From Hydrogenophilales bacterium (GTDB lineage: Bacteria > Pseudomonadota > Gammaproteobacteria > Burkholderiales > Thiobacillaceae), in NCBI GenBank assembly GCA_023258975.1, contig JAHFRD010000003.1:124001-188000 (forward strand): a stretch of 64,000 nt of DNA, read 5' to 3'. Below are positions 56,027 to 64,000 of this stretch, one piece after another (within the stretch, counting starts at the first letter, position 1; every line of letters begins with the position of its first letter). The translations under genes were made by a program, and so were the position numbers. The notes under the pieces were generated by a model. The model ran no database searches. It was given only the letters and a program-made list of their open reading frames with translations, and was not told the DNA's origin.

Positions 56027-57729
56027 GGCATCAGGCGCGTGACGACCTCGCGCAGACTCTCATTATCGGGATGAACCTTGAGCGAGCCTTGCCAGAGGCG
56101 ACGCGCCTCGTCGCGGTCGCCCTTGCCGTTCTTCATCCAGAGCACTTCGCCCAGGTGCGCGGCGATCTCCGGATCGGGCTTGCCGTTGTAGGCGCGGCGG
56201 AGATGGTCGGCGGCTTCCGGCAAACGCTTGAGCTTGAACAGCGCCCACCCCATGCTGTCCAGAATGTAGGCGTCATCCGGCGAGAGTTTCAGCGCCTGAT
56301 TCAGCAGATCGACCGCCTCCGAGTAACGATTGGTGCGATCCGCCAGGGTGTAGCCGAGGGCGTTGTAGGCATGGGCATGATCCGGTTTGAGCTTGATCAG
56401 GCGGCGCAAATCCTGCTCCAGGACATCCAGTCGATTGATTTTTTCCGCCGCCATCGCCCGGTCATACAGCAACTCCAGGGAATCCGGCATCTTTTCCAGA
56501 GCGCGACCGAGCAGATCGAACACCGCCGGGTAGTTTTTGGCATCGCGCAGGATCAGGGCTTCGGCCTGCACCAACTGGACGCGTTCGGCATCGTCCTGGG
56601 GGGTCTGAGCGGCCAGCCACTCGCGCGCTTCCTTCACCCGGCCAAGACGGCCCAGCATGGCGGCGACGCGCAACTGGGCATCGAAACGCCGGCGCCCGTC
56701 ATTGACCTGCTGATACCACTTCAACGCGTCCTCAAACCGTTTCTCCGCCTCATCCAGTTGCCCAAGGTAGTAGCGCACGGTGTCGGCATCGGGATGCCCG
56801 AGTTCGAGCGCCTTGAGAAAGGCGCCGCGCGCGCTGACCAGATCATTGGTCTGCATGGCGATCAAGCCCAGGGTGAAATGCGCCTCCGGATTGTTCGGCG
56901 CATCCCGCGTCAGGCGCTCGAATTCAATACGCGACTCGGCAAAACGGCCACCACGCGCCAGTTGCTTGGCATAAGCCAGGCGCACCTCGCTCGCGGCGGG
57001 ATTGGCTTTCAGAAAATCGACCAGAAATGCCTGCGCGGCACCCTCCCCGTCCTTGCTCAACAGCGCCTGGGCCTTGAACAAGGCAGCGGTCTCCCATTGC
57101 GGCCGCAGAAGCAGCACCTCATCCAGCGCGGCCAAGGCGCGCGGCAACTGGCCCGCCTGCATGGCGACCTGCGCGACGGCGAAACGCGCCTCGGGCAGCG
57201 CGGGATAGGCTGCGGCCAGATCGGAAACCAGATCCAGCGCGGCCTGCTTGTCCTTCTGGCGCGCGAACAGCGCATGCAGTTGGGTGAAGACTTCCTCGCT
57301 ACTGCCGGCCTTCAACCAGGCCGCCAGATGCGGCTTGGCCTCCTTGATCCGGCCATTGCTCAACAACAGCGAGGCCAGGGTCTGCATGGCCTTCACCGAG
57401 TCCGGCTCCAGGTCTCGCCAGAGCCTGGCGTTGCGCAGGGCCAGCGCGGGCTGGCGCGCATACTGCGCCAGATCGACGGCGCGTTGCGCCACGCGAGCGT
57501 CCCGCGTCTTGCTCGCCAAATCCGCGTAGGCCTCGGCGGACAAGCGCAACTCACCGCGTTGACTGGCGATCTCGCCAAGCAATATCTGATACAGCACCTG
57601 GCTGGTCAGGCCCGGGCTCGATGGCTTGGCCGTGACGGGAACCGGCACCGGCTCCAGCACGACCTGTGACTGAGCGCAGGCGGAGAGCGAAACGGCAATG
57701 AGGGCGGCGAACAGGGGTTTCAGATTCAT
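56023..57729 (-). CDS. TPR-repeat lipoprotein
   Basis: A 568-residue lipoprotein with signal peptide and lipobox LSAC (Cys18). Most of the protein consists of tetratricopeptide repeats, clearest at about residues 215-330 and 425-540 (for example NPEAHFTLGLIAMQTNDLVSA and HAYNALGYTLADRTNRYSEA). Such genes commonly lie directly upstream of lolB in betaproteobacteria, suggesting a role in outer-membrane biogenesis, but the specific function is unknown. The start at 57729 gives MNLKPLFAALIAVSLSACA. It is divergent from mutM across 91 bases. Confidence 0.88.
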   Translation of the reverse strand: MNLKPLFAALIAVSLSACAQSQVVLEPVPVPVTAKPSSPGLTSQVLYQILLGEIASQRGELRLSAEAYADLASKTRDARVAQRAVDLAQYARQPALALRNARLWRDLEPDSVKAMQTLASLLLSNGRIKEAKPHLAAWLKAGSSEEVFTQLHALFARQKDKQAALDLVSDLAAAYPALPEARFAVAQVAMQAGQLPRALAALDEVLLLRPQWETAALFKAQALLSKDGEGAAQAFLVDFLKANPAASEVRLAYAKQLARGGRFAESRIEFERLTRDAPNNPEAHFTLGLIAMQTNDLVSARGAFLKALELGHPDADTVRYYLGQLDEAEKRFEDALKWYQQVNDGRRRFDAQLRVAAMLGRLGRVKEAREWLAAQTPQDDAERVQLVQAEALILRDAKNYPAVFDLLGRALEKMPDSLELLYDRAMAAEKINRLDVLEQDLRRLIKLKPDHAHAYNALGYTLADRTNRYSEAVDLLNQALKLSPDDAYILDSMGWALFKLKRLPEAADHLRRAYNGKPDPEIAAHLGEVLWMKNGKGDRDEARRLWQGSLKVHPDNESLREVVTRLMP

Positions 57730-57820
57730 GGCAAAGCATCCGGAGGACTTCGATACATTATGCTGGCCCCGGATAATATGGGCAAAGCGATCCACTCCCC
57801 GACCCCCGCCAACACGCGCC

Positions 57821-58636
57821 ATGCCCGAACTACCCGAAGTCGAAACCGTGCGGCGCGGCCTTGCGCCATCCCTGATCGGGCACCGCCTGGGCGCCGTCGT
57901 CATTCGTGAATCCCGGCTGCGCTGGCCGGTGCCGGCCGACCTGGAAGCGCGCGCGAGGGGCCGCCGGATACTCGACCTGCGACGGCGCGGAAAATATCTG
58001 CTCATGCGACTGGACGATGGCTGGCTCATCTGCCACCTGGGCATGTCCGGCAATTTGCGCCTGATGCCGGCCGACACCCCCTTGCTGAAACACGACCACA
58101 TCGACCTGTTTCTGGATGACGGCCAGGTGTTGCGCTACCGCGATCCGCGCCGCTTCGGCGCCTTGTTATGGACGGCGGACCCCGCCAGCCACCCGCTCAT
58201 CGCCTCACTGGGCGTGGAGCCCCTGTCCGACGACTTCGACGGCCCCCATCTGCACGCCCTCTGCCGAGGCCGTTCCAGCGCGATCAAGCAGGTCATCATG
58301 GATGCCCACCTGCTGGTGGGCGTGGGCAACATCTATGCCAATGAAGCGCTGTTCCATGCCGGCATCGACCCGCGCGCCCAAGCCGGCCGCCTGTCTCGGC
58401 CACGCTGCGCGCGTCTGGCCGCCGCCATCAAGGAAATACTCGCGCGCGCCATCGAGGCCGGCGGCAGCACGCTGCGCGACTTTGTGGACGGACACGGCAA
58501 CCCCGGCTGGTTCCAGCAAACCTATCGCGTCTACGGCCGCGCCGGACAACCCTGCGCCATTTGCGGCGGCCCCATCCACACCCTGCGCCAGGGCGCGCGA
58601 ACCACTTGCTACTGCCCACACTGCCAACGTCGTTGA
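57821..58636 (+). CDS. mutM: MutM (Fpg), formamidopyrimidine-DNA glycosylase
   Basis: A 271-residue DNA repair glycosylase/AP lyase that removes 8-oxoguanine. The catalytic Pro2-Glu3 start PELPEVETVRRGL is intact, the beta-hairpin lysine lies in RRRGKYLL near residue 58, the helix-two-turn-helix follows in GVGNIYANEALF, and the C-terminal zinc finger has CAIC...CPHC ligands. ATG 57821 was chosen because the N-terminal proline must follow the initiator. Confidence 0.97.
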   Translation: MPELPEVETVRRGLAPSLIGHRLGAVVIRESRLRWPVPADLEARARGRRILDLRRRGKYLLMRLDDGWLICHLGMSGNLRLMPADTPLLKHDHIDLFLDDGQVLRYRDPRRFGALLWTADPASHPLIASLGVEPLSDDFDGPHLHALCRGRSSAIKQVIMDAHLLVGVGNIYANEALFHAGIDPRAQAGRLSRPRCARLAAAIKEILARAIEAGGSTLRDFVDGHGNPGWFQQTYRVYGRAGQPCAICGGPIHTLRQGARTTCYCPHCQRR

Positions 58637-58750
58637 ACGCCCGCGTACCCACTGGGAAACAGGGGGTTTTATGCTAGAGTGCCCGGCGGAATTCGCAGTC
58701 AGACAAGCTGGAAAAGACGTCGACCAAAAGTACCCCTGGAGGAATACCAA

Positions 58751-60715
58751 ATGAGTACCGCTTCGCTCGCCACGGATTTCGAAGCCTACAGCCAATGGCG
58801 TGAAGATCTCTCGCGACGCATCGCCGACTATCGGCAATGGCTGAATCGGGAAGACCTCAACGACTCGCAGCGCGATCTGCGCCTGCTGCAACTGATTGAT
58901 CGTCTCGCGGAAGACAAACTTCATGTCGCCTTCGTCGCCGAGTTCTCGCGCGGCAAGTCCGAGTTGATCAACGCCATTTTCCTGTCCGACCTCAAGCAAC
59001 GGCTGCTGCCTTCCACCGCCGGGCGCACCACCATGTGCCCCACGGAACTGCTCTACGACGCCGGCCGGCCGCCCCGAATCGAACTCCTGCCGATCGACAC
59101 CCGCGCCGCCAGCGCCACCATCGCGGAATACAAGAATTACGCGGAAGAATGGACCCACATCGGCATCGACCCCAAATCGGCCGATAGCGTCACCCAGGCC
59201 ATGCTGGAAGTGTGCCGGGTCAAGAACGTCTCCATCGAGGACGCCATCAAATACGGCCTCTTCGACCCGAACGACCGGGATCCCGGAAACGGCCTCAACG
59301 AGGACGGCACGGTCACCATCCCCGCCTGGCGCCACGCCATCATCAACTTCCCGCACCCCTTCCTGGAAAAAGGCCTGGTGGTCTATGACACGCCGGGCCT
59401 CAACGCCATCGGCGTGGAGCCCGAACTGACCTTCAACCTGCTGCCCAACGCCCATGCCGTCCTCTTCGTGCTGGCGGCGGACACCGGCGTCACCAAATCC
59501 GATATCGAAGTCTGGCGCAACCACATTTATGCCCGCGGCAAGAATCGCGGCCGCCTGGTGGCGCTCAACAAGATCGACGGCCTCTGGGACGACCTCAAGA
59601 ACGAAGCCCAGATCAACGCGGAAATCGACGCCCAGGTGAAGTCCTGCGCCGACCTGCTCGGCGTCGAACAATCGCAGATATTCCCGGTATCCGCGCAAAA
59701 AGGCCTGCTCGCGAAAATCAACGGCGACAGCGCCCTGCTGGAGAGAAGCCGGCTGGCCGCCCTGGAAAAGGCGCTGTCCGAAGAATTGATTTCCTCCAAG
59801 CAATCCATCGTGCGCGACCAGACCGATGCCGAGCTGTCCGACCTGCTCGACTCCAGCGATGCGCTGCTGGAAGCGCGCCGCCGCGGCATCGAGGAACAAC
59901 TCACCGAACTGCGCGGCCTGCAAGGAAAAAACCAGGATGTGGTGGAACACATCATGCTCAAGATCTCCGGCGACAAGGAAACCTTTGAACGCGGGCTGCA
60001 ACAATTCCAGGCACTGCGCTCCATCTTCTCGCAGCAGAGCATCAAGCTGTTCTCCCAGATCGGCATGGACATTCTGCGCAACGAAGTCCGCGACGCCCGC
60101 GAAGCGATGGTGCAGAGCCGCTTCACCAAAGGCATCCGCGATGCCATGAGCAGCTTCTTCCAGCATGTCGACTCCCACCTCGACTTGGCCAACGGCCAGA
60201 TCGACGAAATCAACAAGATGATGGACGCCATGTACCAGAAGCTGAACCGCGAACACGGCATCAACCTGGTCGCCATCCCCCCCTTCTCGATCCTGCGCTA
60301 CCGCAAGGAAATCCAGCGCCTGGAGTCCGCCTACAACCAGCAGTTCAACACTTTCTACACCTTCCTCACCACCGAGCAGTACACCCTCACCTCGCGCTTT
60401 TTCGAAACGCTGGCCTCGCGCGTCGTGCAGGTATTCGAAGTGCTCAACAAGGATGTGGACAGCTGGCTCAAGGCCGTGATGTCGCCAATGGAAGGACAGG
60501 TACGCGAACACCAGATGCAGCTTCGGCGCCGCCTGGAAAGCGTCAAGCGCATCCACAAGGCCGCAGACACCCTGGAAGACCGCATCGGCGAACTCGACCA
60601 GATGCACATCGAAGTCGCCCGCCAGATCGAGGAACTCGATAACCTGGCGCAGCTCATTCGCGGCTTGCTCGTGGAGCACTCCGGCGAAACACGGGAACTC
60701 GCCGAAGCCGCCTGA
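58751..60715 (+). CDS. Bacterial dynamin-like GTPase
   Basis: A 654-residue dynamin-family protein. The GTPase domain contains the P-loop AEFSRGKS (residues 63-70, with Ala in place of the first Gly), switch threonines in TAGRTTMCPTE, DTPG at 213-216 and NKID at 273-276. Long coiled-coil helices follow, from about residue 345 to the end. No clear transmembrane hairpin is seen, so membrane contact would be through the helical tip near residues 500-530. GGAGG precedes the ATG. It is a single gene, not the tandem pair common for bacterial dynamins. Its role (membrane remodelling or defence) is unknown. Confidence 0.88.
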   Translation: MSTASLATDFEAYSQWREDLSRRIADYRQWLNREDLNDSQRDLRLLQLIDRLAEDKLHVAFVAEFSRGKSELINAIFLSDLKQRLLPSTAGRTTMCPTELLYDAGRPPRIELLPIDTRAASATIAEYKNYAEEWTHIGIDPKSADSVTQAMLEVCRVKNVSIEDAIKYGLFDPNDRDPGNGLNEDGTVTIPAWRHAIINFPHPFLEKGLVVYDTPGLNAIGVEPELTFNLLPNAHAVLFVLAADTGVTKSDIEVWRNHIYARGKNRGRLVALNKIDGLWDDLKNEAQINAEIDAQVKSCADLLGVEQSQIFPVSAQKGLLAKINGDSALLERSRLAALEKALSEELISSKQSIVRDQTDAELSDLLDSSDALLEARRRGIEEQLTELRGLQGKNQDVVEHIMLKISGDKETFERGLQQFQALRSIFSQQSIKLFSQIGMDILRNEVRDAREAMVQSRFTKGIRDAMSSFFQHVDSHLDLANGQIDEINKMMDAMYQKLNREHGINLVAIPPFSILRYRKEIQRLESAYNQQFNTFYTFLTTEQYTLTSRFFETLASRVVQVFEVLNKDVDSWLKAVMSPMEGQVREHQMQLRRRLESVKRIHKAADTLEDRIGELDQMHIEVARQIEELDNLAQLIRGLLVEHSGETRELAEAA

Positions 60716-60852
60716 GCCGCGCAGTCCGAATCACCAGACCCCGCTGGCCAAGATCAGGCTGTAGCGCCGAAAACGGTAACGCCAACCCCACGCGGCCTCA
60801 CGAAGGCCAAGGAGCGGTCAACCGCCGTTTCCGGGTTGAAACAGCCAAAACA

Positions 60853-60869
60853 GCCGGCTGGAAGCCGGC
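60853..60869. repeat. REP-like palindrome between convergent dynamin-like and moaE genes
   Basis: GCCGGCT-GGA-AGCCGGC forms a perfect 7-base stem with a 3-base loop in the 217-base gap between convergent genes. Similar GCCGGCTGGAAGCCGGC units are common dispersed repeats in beta- and gammaproteobacteria. It may stabilise or end both transcripts. I see no gene in the rest of the gap. Confidence 0.55.
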
Positions 60870-60932
60870 ACCACAAAAACCGGTGTGCTCGCGTGGCAGG
60901 ACGGTGACACGCCTCGGTGACATGCCTTCCCC

Positions 60933-61385
60933 TCAACGTCCCCAGCGCGCCGCCGCGTGATCGTCGCTTTCGCGCGCGTCCACCCAGTGCTCGCCTTCGG
61001 GTGTGGCTTCCTTCTTCCAGAACGGGGCGCGGGTTTTCAGGTAATCCATGATGAATTCGCAGGCGGCGAAGGCGTCGCCACGGTGGACGGAGGCGACGGC
61101 CACCAGGACGATGGGGTCGGTTGGACGCAGGGCGCCGACGCGGTGGATGACGCTGGCGTCGAGCACTTCCCAGCGTTGCCGGGCGTCCTCGACGATTTGC
61201 GCCAGGGCTTTCTCGGTCATGCCGGGGTAATGTTCCAGGCTCAGGGTGGAGACGCCTTGGCCCTCGTTGATGTCGCGTACCAGGCCGAGGAAGCTGGCAA
61301 CGGCGCCGACTTTCGGATTGGCCTGGTAGAGGGCGACGACTTCGGCGTTGAGGTCGAAAGCTTCGGTCTGGACGGCGATTTTCAT
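60933..61385 (-). CDS. moaE: MoaE, molybdopterin synthase catalytic subunit
   Basis: A 150-residue large subunit that transfers sulfur from MoaD thiocarboxylate to cyclic pyranopterin monophosphate. Conserved ASFLGLVRDINEG, LSLEHYPGMTEKAL, IHRVGALRPTD and FWKKEATPEGEHWVDAR, which contains the active-site Lys, are present. The ATG at 61385 has GAGGAA upstream. It is the last gene of mobB-moeA-moaD-moaE, 13 bases after moaD. Confidence 0.97.
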   Translation of the reverse strand: MKIAVQTEAFDLNAEVVALYQANPKVGAVASFLGLVRDINEGQGVSTLSLEHYPGMTEKALAQIVEDARQRWEVLDASVIHRVGALRPTDPIVLVAVASVHRGDAFAACEFIMDYLKTRAPFWKKEATPEGEHWVDARESDDHAAARWGR

Positions 61386-61398
61386 GCGGCTTCCTCGG

Positions 61399-61656
61399 TC
61401 AGCCACCGGTGACCGGCGGAAAGATGGCGACTTCGTCGTTTTCATGCAGCGCGGCATCACGCTCGACCAGATCCTGATTGACGGCGACCCGATAGGCGCG
61501 GCCGACCGCCAACTCCTCGGCCCAGACGCCGCCACGTTGCCGTAGCCAGTCCAGCAGGTCGGCCAGGGTTTGCACGTTGGCCGGCGTTTCCGGCGTTTCC
61601 TGGGCGGTGGCGAAGACCTCGCGCAGACGGGCGAAATAGAGCAACCGGACTTTCAT
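61399..61656 (-). CDS. moaD: MoaD, molybdopterin synthase sulfur-carrier subunit
   Basis: An 85-residue ubiquitin-fold protein starting MKVRLLYFARLREVF and ending in the essential Gly-Gly (FPPVTGG) that becomes a thiocarboxylate. Its ATG overlaps the moeA stop by four bases. Confidence 0.97.
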   Translation of the reverse strand: MKVRLLYFARLREVFATAQETPETPANVQTLADLLDWLRQRGGVWAEELAVGRAYRVAVNQDLVERDAALHENDEVAIFPPVTGG

Positions 61657-62876
61657 TTGAGCAACTCCGACAAGGGGATGAAGCGCACCGTATCGCCGTT
61701 CTCGACGCTGGCCCCGGCTTCGATGTCAATCAGGCCGTCGGCCCAGGCAAGCGAGGTGAGCACGCCGGAACTCTGGTTGGGATAGAGCATGGCCCAGCCA
61801 TCCTCCAGGCGCGCGCGCAGGAATTCACGGCGCTTGCCCGCTGCCTTGCCAATACCGGGCCAGTCGAATCCGGCCGATACGGAGAAAGCGGCGGCGGGCG
61901 GCGCGTCGGCGCCCATGCGGCGCAGCAGGAAGGGATGCACGAACAGGCAGAACACCACGAACGCGGACACGGGGTTGCCGGGCAAGCCGAGAAAATCGGC
62001 CTTGCCGACCCGGCCGTAGACCAGCGGCTTGCCGGGCTTCATCGCCACTTTCCACATCTCGATGCGGCCGAGTTTCTCGACGGCGGCCTTGATGTGGTCC
62101 TCCTCGCCCACCGAGACGCCACCGCTGGTGATGACCACATCGGCGACTTGGGCCGCATGCTCCAGGGTGGCGATGGTGGCGTCCAGGCGATCCGGCACCT
62201 GGCCGAGGTCGATGATTTCGATGCCCATCCGGGCAAGCAGGGCGATCAGGGTGGCGCGGTTCGAGTTGTAGATGCGGCCGGGCGCCAGCGGCTGGCCGGG
62301 CAGCACGATTTCATCGCCGGTGAAGAACACGGCGGCCTTCAGGCGGCGCACGACGCCAAGTTCGGTCGCGCCCACCGAGGCGGCCACGCCCAGTTGCGCC
62401 GGGCCGAGGCGAGTGCCGGCTTCCAGCACGGTCTGTCCGGCGTGGATGTCTTCACCGGCGCGGCGGATGTGGCTGCCGGCCCTGGGGGCGGTGGTGAGGC
62501 GCACCTTGCCGTCCCGGGCTTCGCAATCCTCCTGCATCACCACGCAATCGGCGCCGGGCGGCACCGGCGCGCCGGTGAATATGCGCGCCGCCGTGCCGGG
62601 CGCCAGCTCGCCGCCCAGCGTGCCGGCGGGTATGCGCTGCGAGATGGGCAACCACGCGGTCAACCACGCATCGGCACTCCAGTCGGCCACACGCAGGGCG
62701 TAGCCGTCCATCGCCGCGTTGTCGAGCGGCGGCACGGTGACCTCGGCAACCAGAGGCGTGGCCAGGACGCGCCCCAGGGCAACTTCGGCCGGACAGGCCT
62801 CGTGATCGGAAATCGGCACGGCGGCGGTGAGCAGGTTCGCCAGGGCGGCGTCGACGGAAAGCGGGGATTCACTCAT
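61653..62876 (-). CDS. moeA: MoeA, molybdopterin molybdenumtransferase
   Basis: A 407-residue enzyme that inserts molybdate into adenylated molybdopterin. PPLDNAAMDGYALR near residues 49-62 and the MPT-binding domain with TSGGVSVGEEDHIK and GLPGNPVSAFVVF are typical. It overlaps mobB upstream and moaD downstream by four bases each, so the four genes form a tightly coupled operon. Confidence 0.97.
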   Translation of the reverse strand: MSESPLSVDAALANLLTAAVPISDHEACPAEVALGRVLATPLVAEVTVPPLDNAAMDGYALRVADWSADAWLTAWLPISQRIPAGTLGGELAPGTAARIFTGAPVPPGADCVVMQEDCEARDGKVRLTTAPRAGSHIRRAGEDIHAGQTVLEAGTRLGPAQLGVAASVGATELGVVRRLKAAVFFTGDEIVLPGQPLAPGRIYNSNRATLIALLARMGIEIIDLGQVPDRLDATIATLEHAAQVADVVITSGGVSVGEEDHIKAAVEKLGRIEMWKVAMKPGKPLVYGRVGKADFLGLPGNPVSAFVVFCLFVHPFLLRRMGADAPPAAAFSVSAGFDWPGIGKAAGKRREFLRARLEDGWAMLYPNQSSGVLTSLAWADGLIDIEAGASVENGDTVRFIPLSELLK

Positions 62877-63361
62877 TTCGCGTACTCAAGAATGAAGGCC
62901 AGGATGGCCTCGGTGTCGTCAATGGGAAGGTGTTTGATCTTGCCAGGCGGCGGCTGATCCGCCGCCACGGCGATGAAATTCGCGTCATCCGGATGCAGCC
63001 AGGGCCGCGAGTTGGCGCCGCGCCAGACTTCCAGCTTGGGAATATCGGCGTGCTTGTAGCCTTCCACCAGCACCAGATCGCAGGGTGACAGGCGCCGCAG
63101 ATGCGCGTTCAACTCCGGCTCCGGCGCTCCGCGCAGTTCGTTCACCAGCATCCAGCGATGCGGCGAGGTCAGCAGCACTTCCTGGGCGCCCGCCGCGCGA
63201 TGCCGCCAGGAATCCTTGCCCGGCACATCGACTTCGAAATCGTGATGGCTCTGCTTGAGCACGGAGACACGCAGGCCGGCCGCGCATAGCCGGGGCAGGA
63301 GTTTTTCGATCAGGGTGGTCTTGCCGCCGCCGCTGTATCCGGCGATGCCGAGTACTTTCAT
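62873..63361 (-). CDS. mobB: MobB, molybdopterin-guanine dinucleotide biosynthesis adaptor
   Basis: A 162-residue P-loop GTPase starting MKVLGIAGYSGGGKTTLIEKL, with SHHDFEVDVPGKDSWRHRAAGAQEVL and a DLVLVEGYKHADIPKLEV segment. It assists MobA in making the bis-MGD form of the cofactor, so this organism probably has DMSO-reductase-family enzymes. First gene of its operon, divergent from moaA. Confidence 0.95.
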   Translation of the reverse strand: MKVLGIAGYSGGGKTTLIEKLLPRLCAAGLRVSVLKQSHHDFEVDVPGKDSWRHRAAGAQEVLLTSPHRWMLVNELRGAPEPELNAHLRRLSPCDLVLVEGYKHADIPKLEVWRGANSRPWLHPDDANFIAVAADQPPPGKIKHLPIDDTEAILAFILEYAK

Positions 63362-63396
63362 GGCTGGATTTTCCGGCGCGGCAGGACGGCTGTTTC

Positions 63397-63410
63397 ATGA
63401 CCAAAGTCAA
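63397..63410. promoter_or_regulatory. Weak FNR-like dyad between mobB and moaA
   Basis: ATGACCAAAGTCAA contains the perfect TGAC-N4-GTCA dyad and matches TTGAT-N4-ATCAA at seven of ten positions. The 154-base region must hold promoters for both the mobB operon and moaA. FNR control of moa genes is known in E. coli, but this match is weak. Confidence 0.3.
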
Positions 63411-63515
63411 GGTTTACGCCAGTTGGAACCATGATGATGCGCCGCATTGCACCTCCGGAAATTCACGAGTGCTATATTCTGCCGCACATAACGCTTTTTG
63501 GGCACGATTGCCACC

Positions 63516-64000
63516 ATGACCCTGAACCCGCTTGTCGATCGCTTCGGACGCACCATCGAATACCTGCGGCTTTCCGTGACGGATCGCTGCGATCTGCGTT
63601 GCGCTTATTGCATTCCGGAAGGTTTCAAGGACTTCGAGGAGCCGGAACACTGGCTCAATTTCGATGAACTGGAGCGCCTGCTCGGCCTGTTCGCCGGCCT
63701 GGGCATGAAGCGCGTGCGCCTGACCGGCGGGGAACCGCTGCTGCGCCGCAATGTGGTCGATCTGTGCGGGCGCATCGCCGCCTTGCCGGGCATCGAGGAT
63801 CTCTCGTTGTCCAGCAACGCCACGCAGCTGGACAAGATGGCCGGCGCGCTCAAGCAGGCCGGCGTCACCCGCCTGAACATCAGCCTCGACTCCCTGCGGC
63901 CGGAGCAGGTGGAGAAGATCAATGGCCGTCCGGTGCTAAACAAGATGCTGGCCGGGCTGGAAGCCGCTCGCGCGGCCGGTTTCGCGCCGATCAAGGTCAA
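63516..64000 (+). CDS. moaA: MoaA, GTP 3',8-cyclase (5' part, cut by window end)
   Basis: The first 161 codons of a radical-SAM enzyme that starts molybdenum cofactor synthesis from GTP. It begins MTLNPLVDRFGRTIEYLRLSV. The CDLRCAYC motif (CxxxCxxC) for the S-adenosylmethionine cluster lies near residue 25, followed by RVRLTGGEPLLRR, LSSNATQL and RLNISLDSL. The frame stays open to the last base. It is divergent from mobB. Confidence 0.97.
   Translation, partial: MTLNPLVDRFGRTIEYLRLSVTDRCDLRCAYCIPEGFKDFEEPEHWLNFDELERLLGLFAGLGMKRVRLTGGEPLLRRNVVDLCGRIAALPGIEDLSLSSNATQLDKMAGALKQAGVTRLNISLDSLRPEQVEKINGRPVLNKMLAGLEAARAAGFAPIKV

Noticed and set aside
58205-60679. 824-codon frame antisense to the dynamin-like gene and the end of mutM
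   Set aside because: It spans two genes with clear motifs on the other strand and shows no domain of its own.
63362-63515. Molybdenum cofactor riboswitch before moaA
   Set aside because: The 154-base gap is short for that motif and I could not recognise its conserved core; only a weak FNR-like dyad is visible.

Overview
This 64 kb window is a piece of a GC-rich bacterial chromosome, most likely from a sulfur-oxidizing, CO2-fixing betaproteobacterium (Nitrosomonadales-like: Thiobacillaceae, Sulfuricellaceae or relatives). The inference rests on the gene content: a dissimilatory Sat/AprBA module, a flavocytochrome c sulfide dehydrogenase flavoprotein and a CbbQ/CbbO Rubisco-activase pair, together with betaproteobacterial housekeeping gene orders (tRNA-Tyr-Gly-Thr-tuf-tRNA-Trp-secE-nusG-rpl-rpoBC-str-S10-spc-alpha; lolB-ispE-tRNA-Gln-prs-rplY-pth-ychF). 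No rRNA is present, so taxonomy cannot be fixed more closely.

Region 1 (1-8.9 kb): the end of flgK, then flgL and a coupled DUF2288 gene. A large palindromic REP-like element separates these from a convergent Tat-exported sulfide dehydrogenase flavoprotein gene (fccB-like). Divergent from fccB lie sat, aprB and aprA (sulfite to APS to sulfate, with energy conservation), a YkgJ-type cysteine-cluster gene and a small exported helical protein with an FNR-like site in front of it.

Region 2 (9-18.5 kb): cbbQ and cbbO, separated by a complete Phd/VapC-type toxin-antitoxin module with its own promoter and palindromic operator. These are followed by a 1,259-residue CBS-PAS-GAF-PAS-PAS-GGDEF-EAL cyclic-di-GMP protein, a small unknown gene and a convergent OmpA-domain protein. 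The N-terminal half of the OmpA-domain protein carries a very regular 12-13-residue tandem repeat.

Region 3 (18.7-52 kb, all minus strand): one long translation/transcription supercluster read from ychF towards rplQ. It has two near-identical tuf genes, four tRNAs, secE-nusG-rplKAJL-rpoBC, rpsLG-fusA-tuf, and the S10, spc and alpha operons. Two oddities stand out. The infA gene at its normal place between secY and rpmJ is a decayed pseudogene. RpoB carries an insertion of about 71 residues that accounts for its 1,440-residue length.

Region 4 (52-64 kb): pth, rplY, prs, tRNA-Gln, ispE, lolB and a TPR lipoprotein on the minus strand. Divergent from these is mutM, followed by a dynamin-like GTPase. 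The window ends with a molybdenum-cofactor cluster (mobB-moeA-moaD-moaE on the minus strand, moaA divergent and cut by the window end).

The strongest candidates for follow-up are the infA pseudogene, the toxin-antitoxin module inside the Rubisco-activase operon, the OmpA-linked 13-residue repeat domain and the RpoB insertion.
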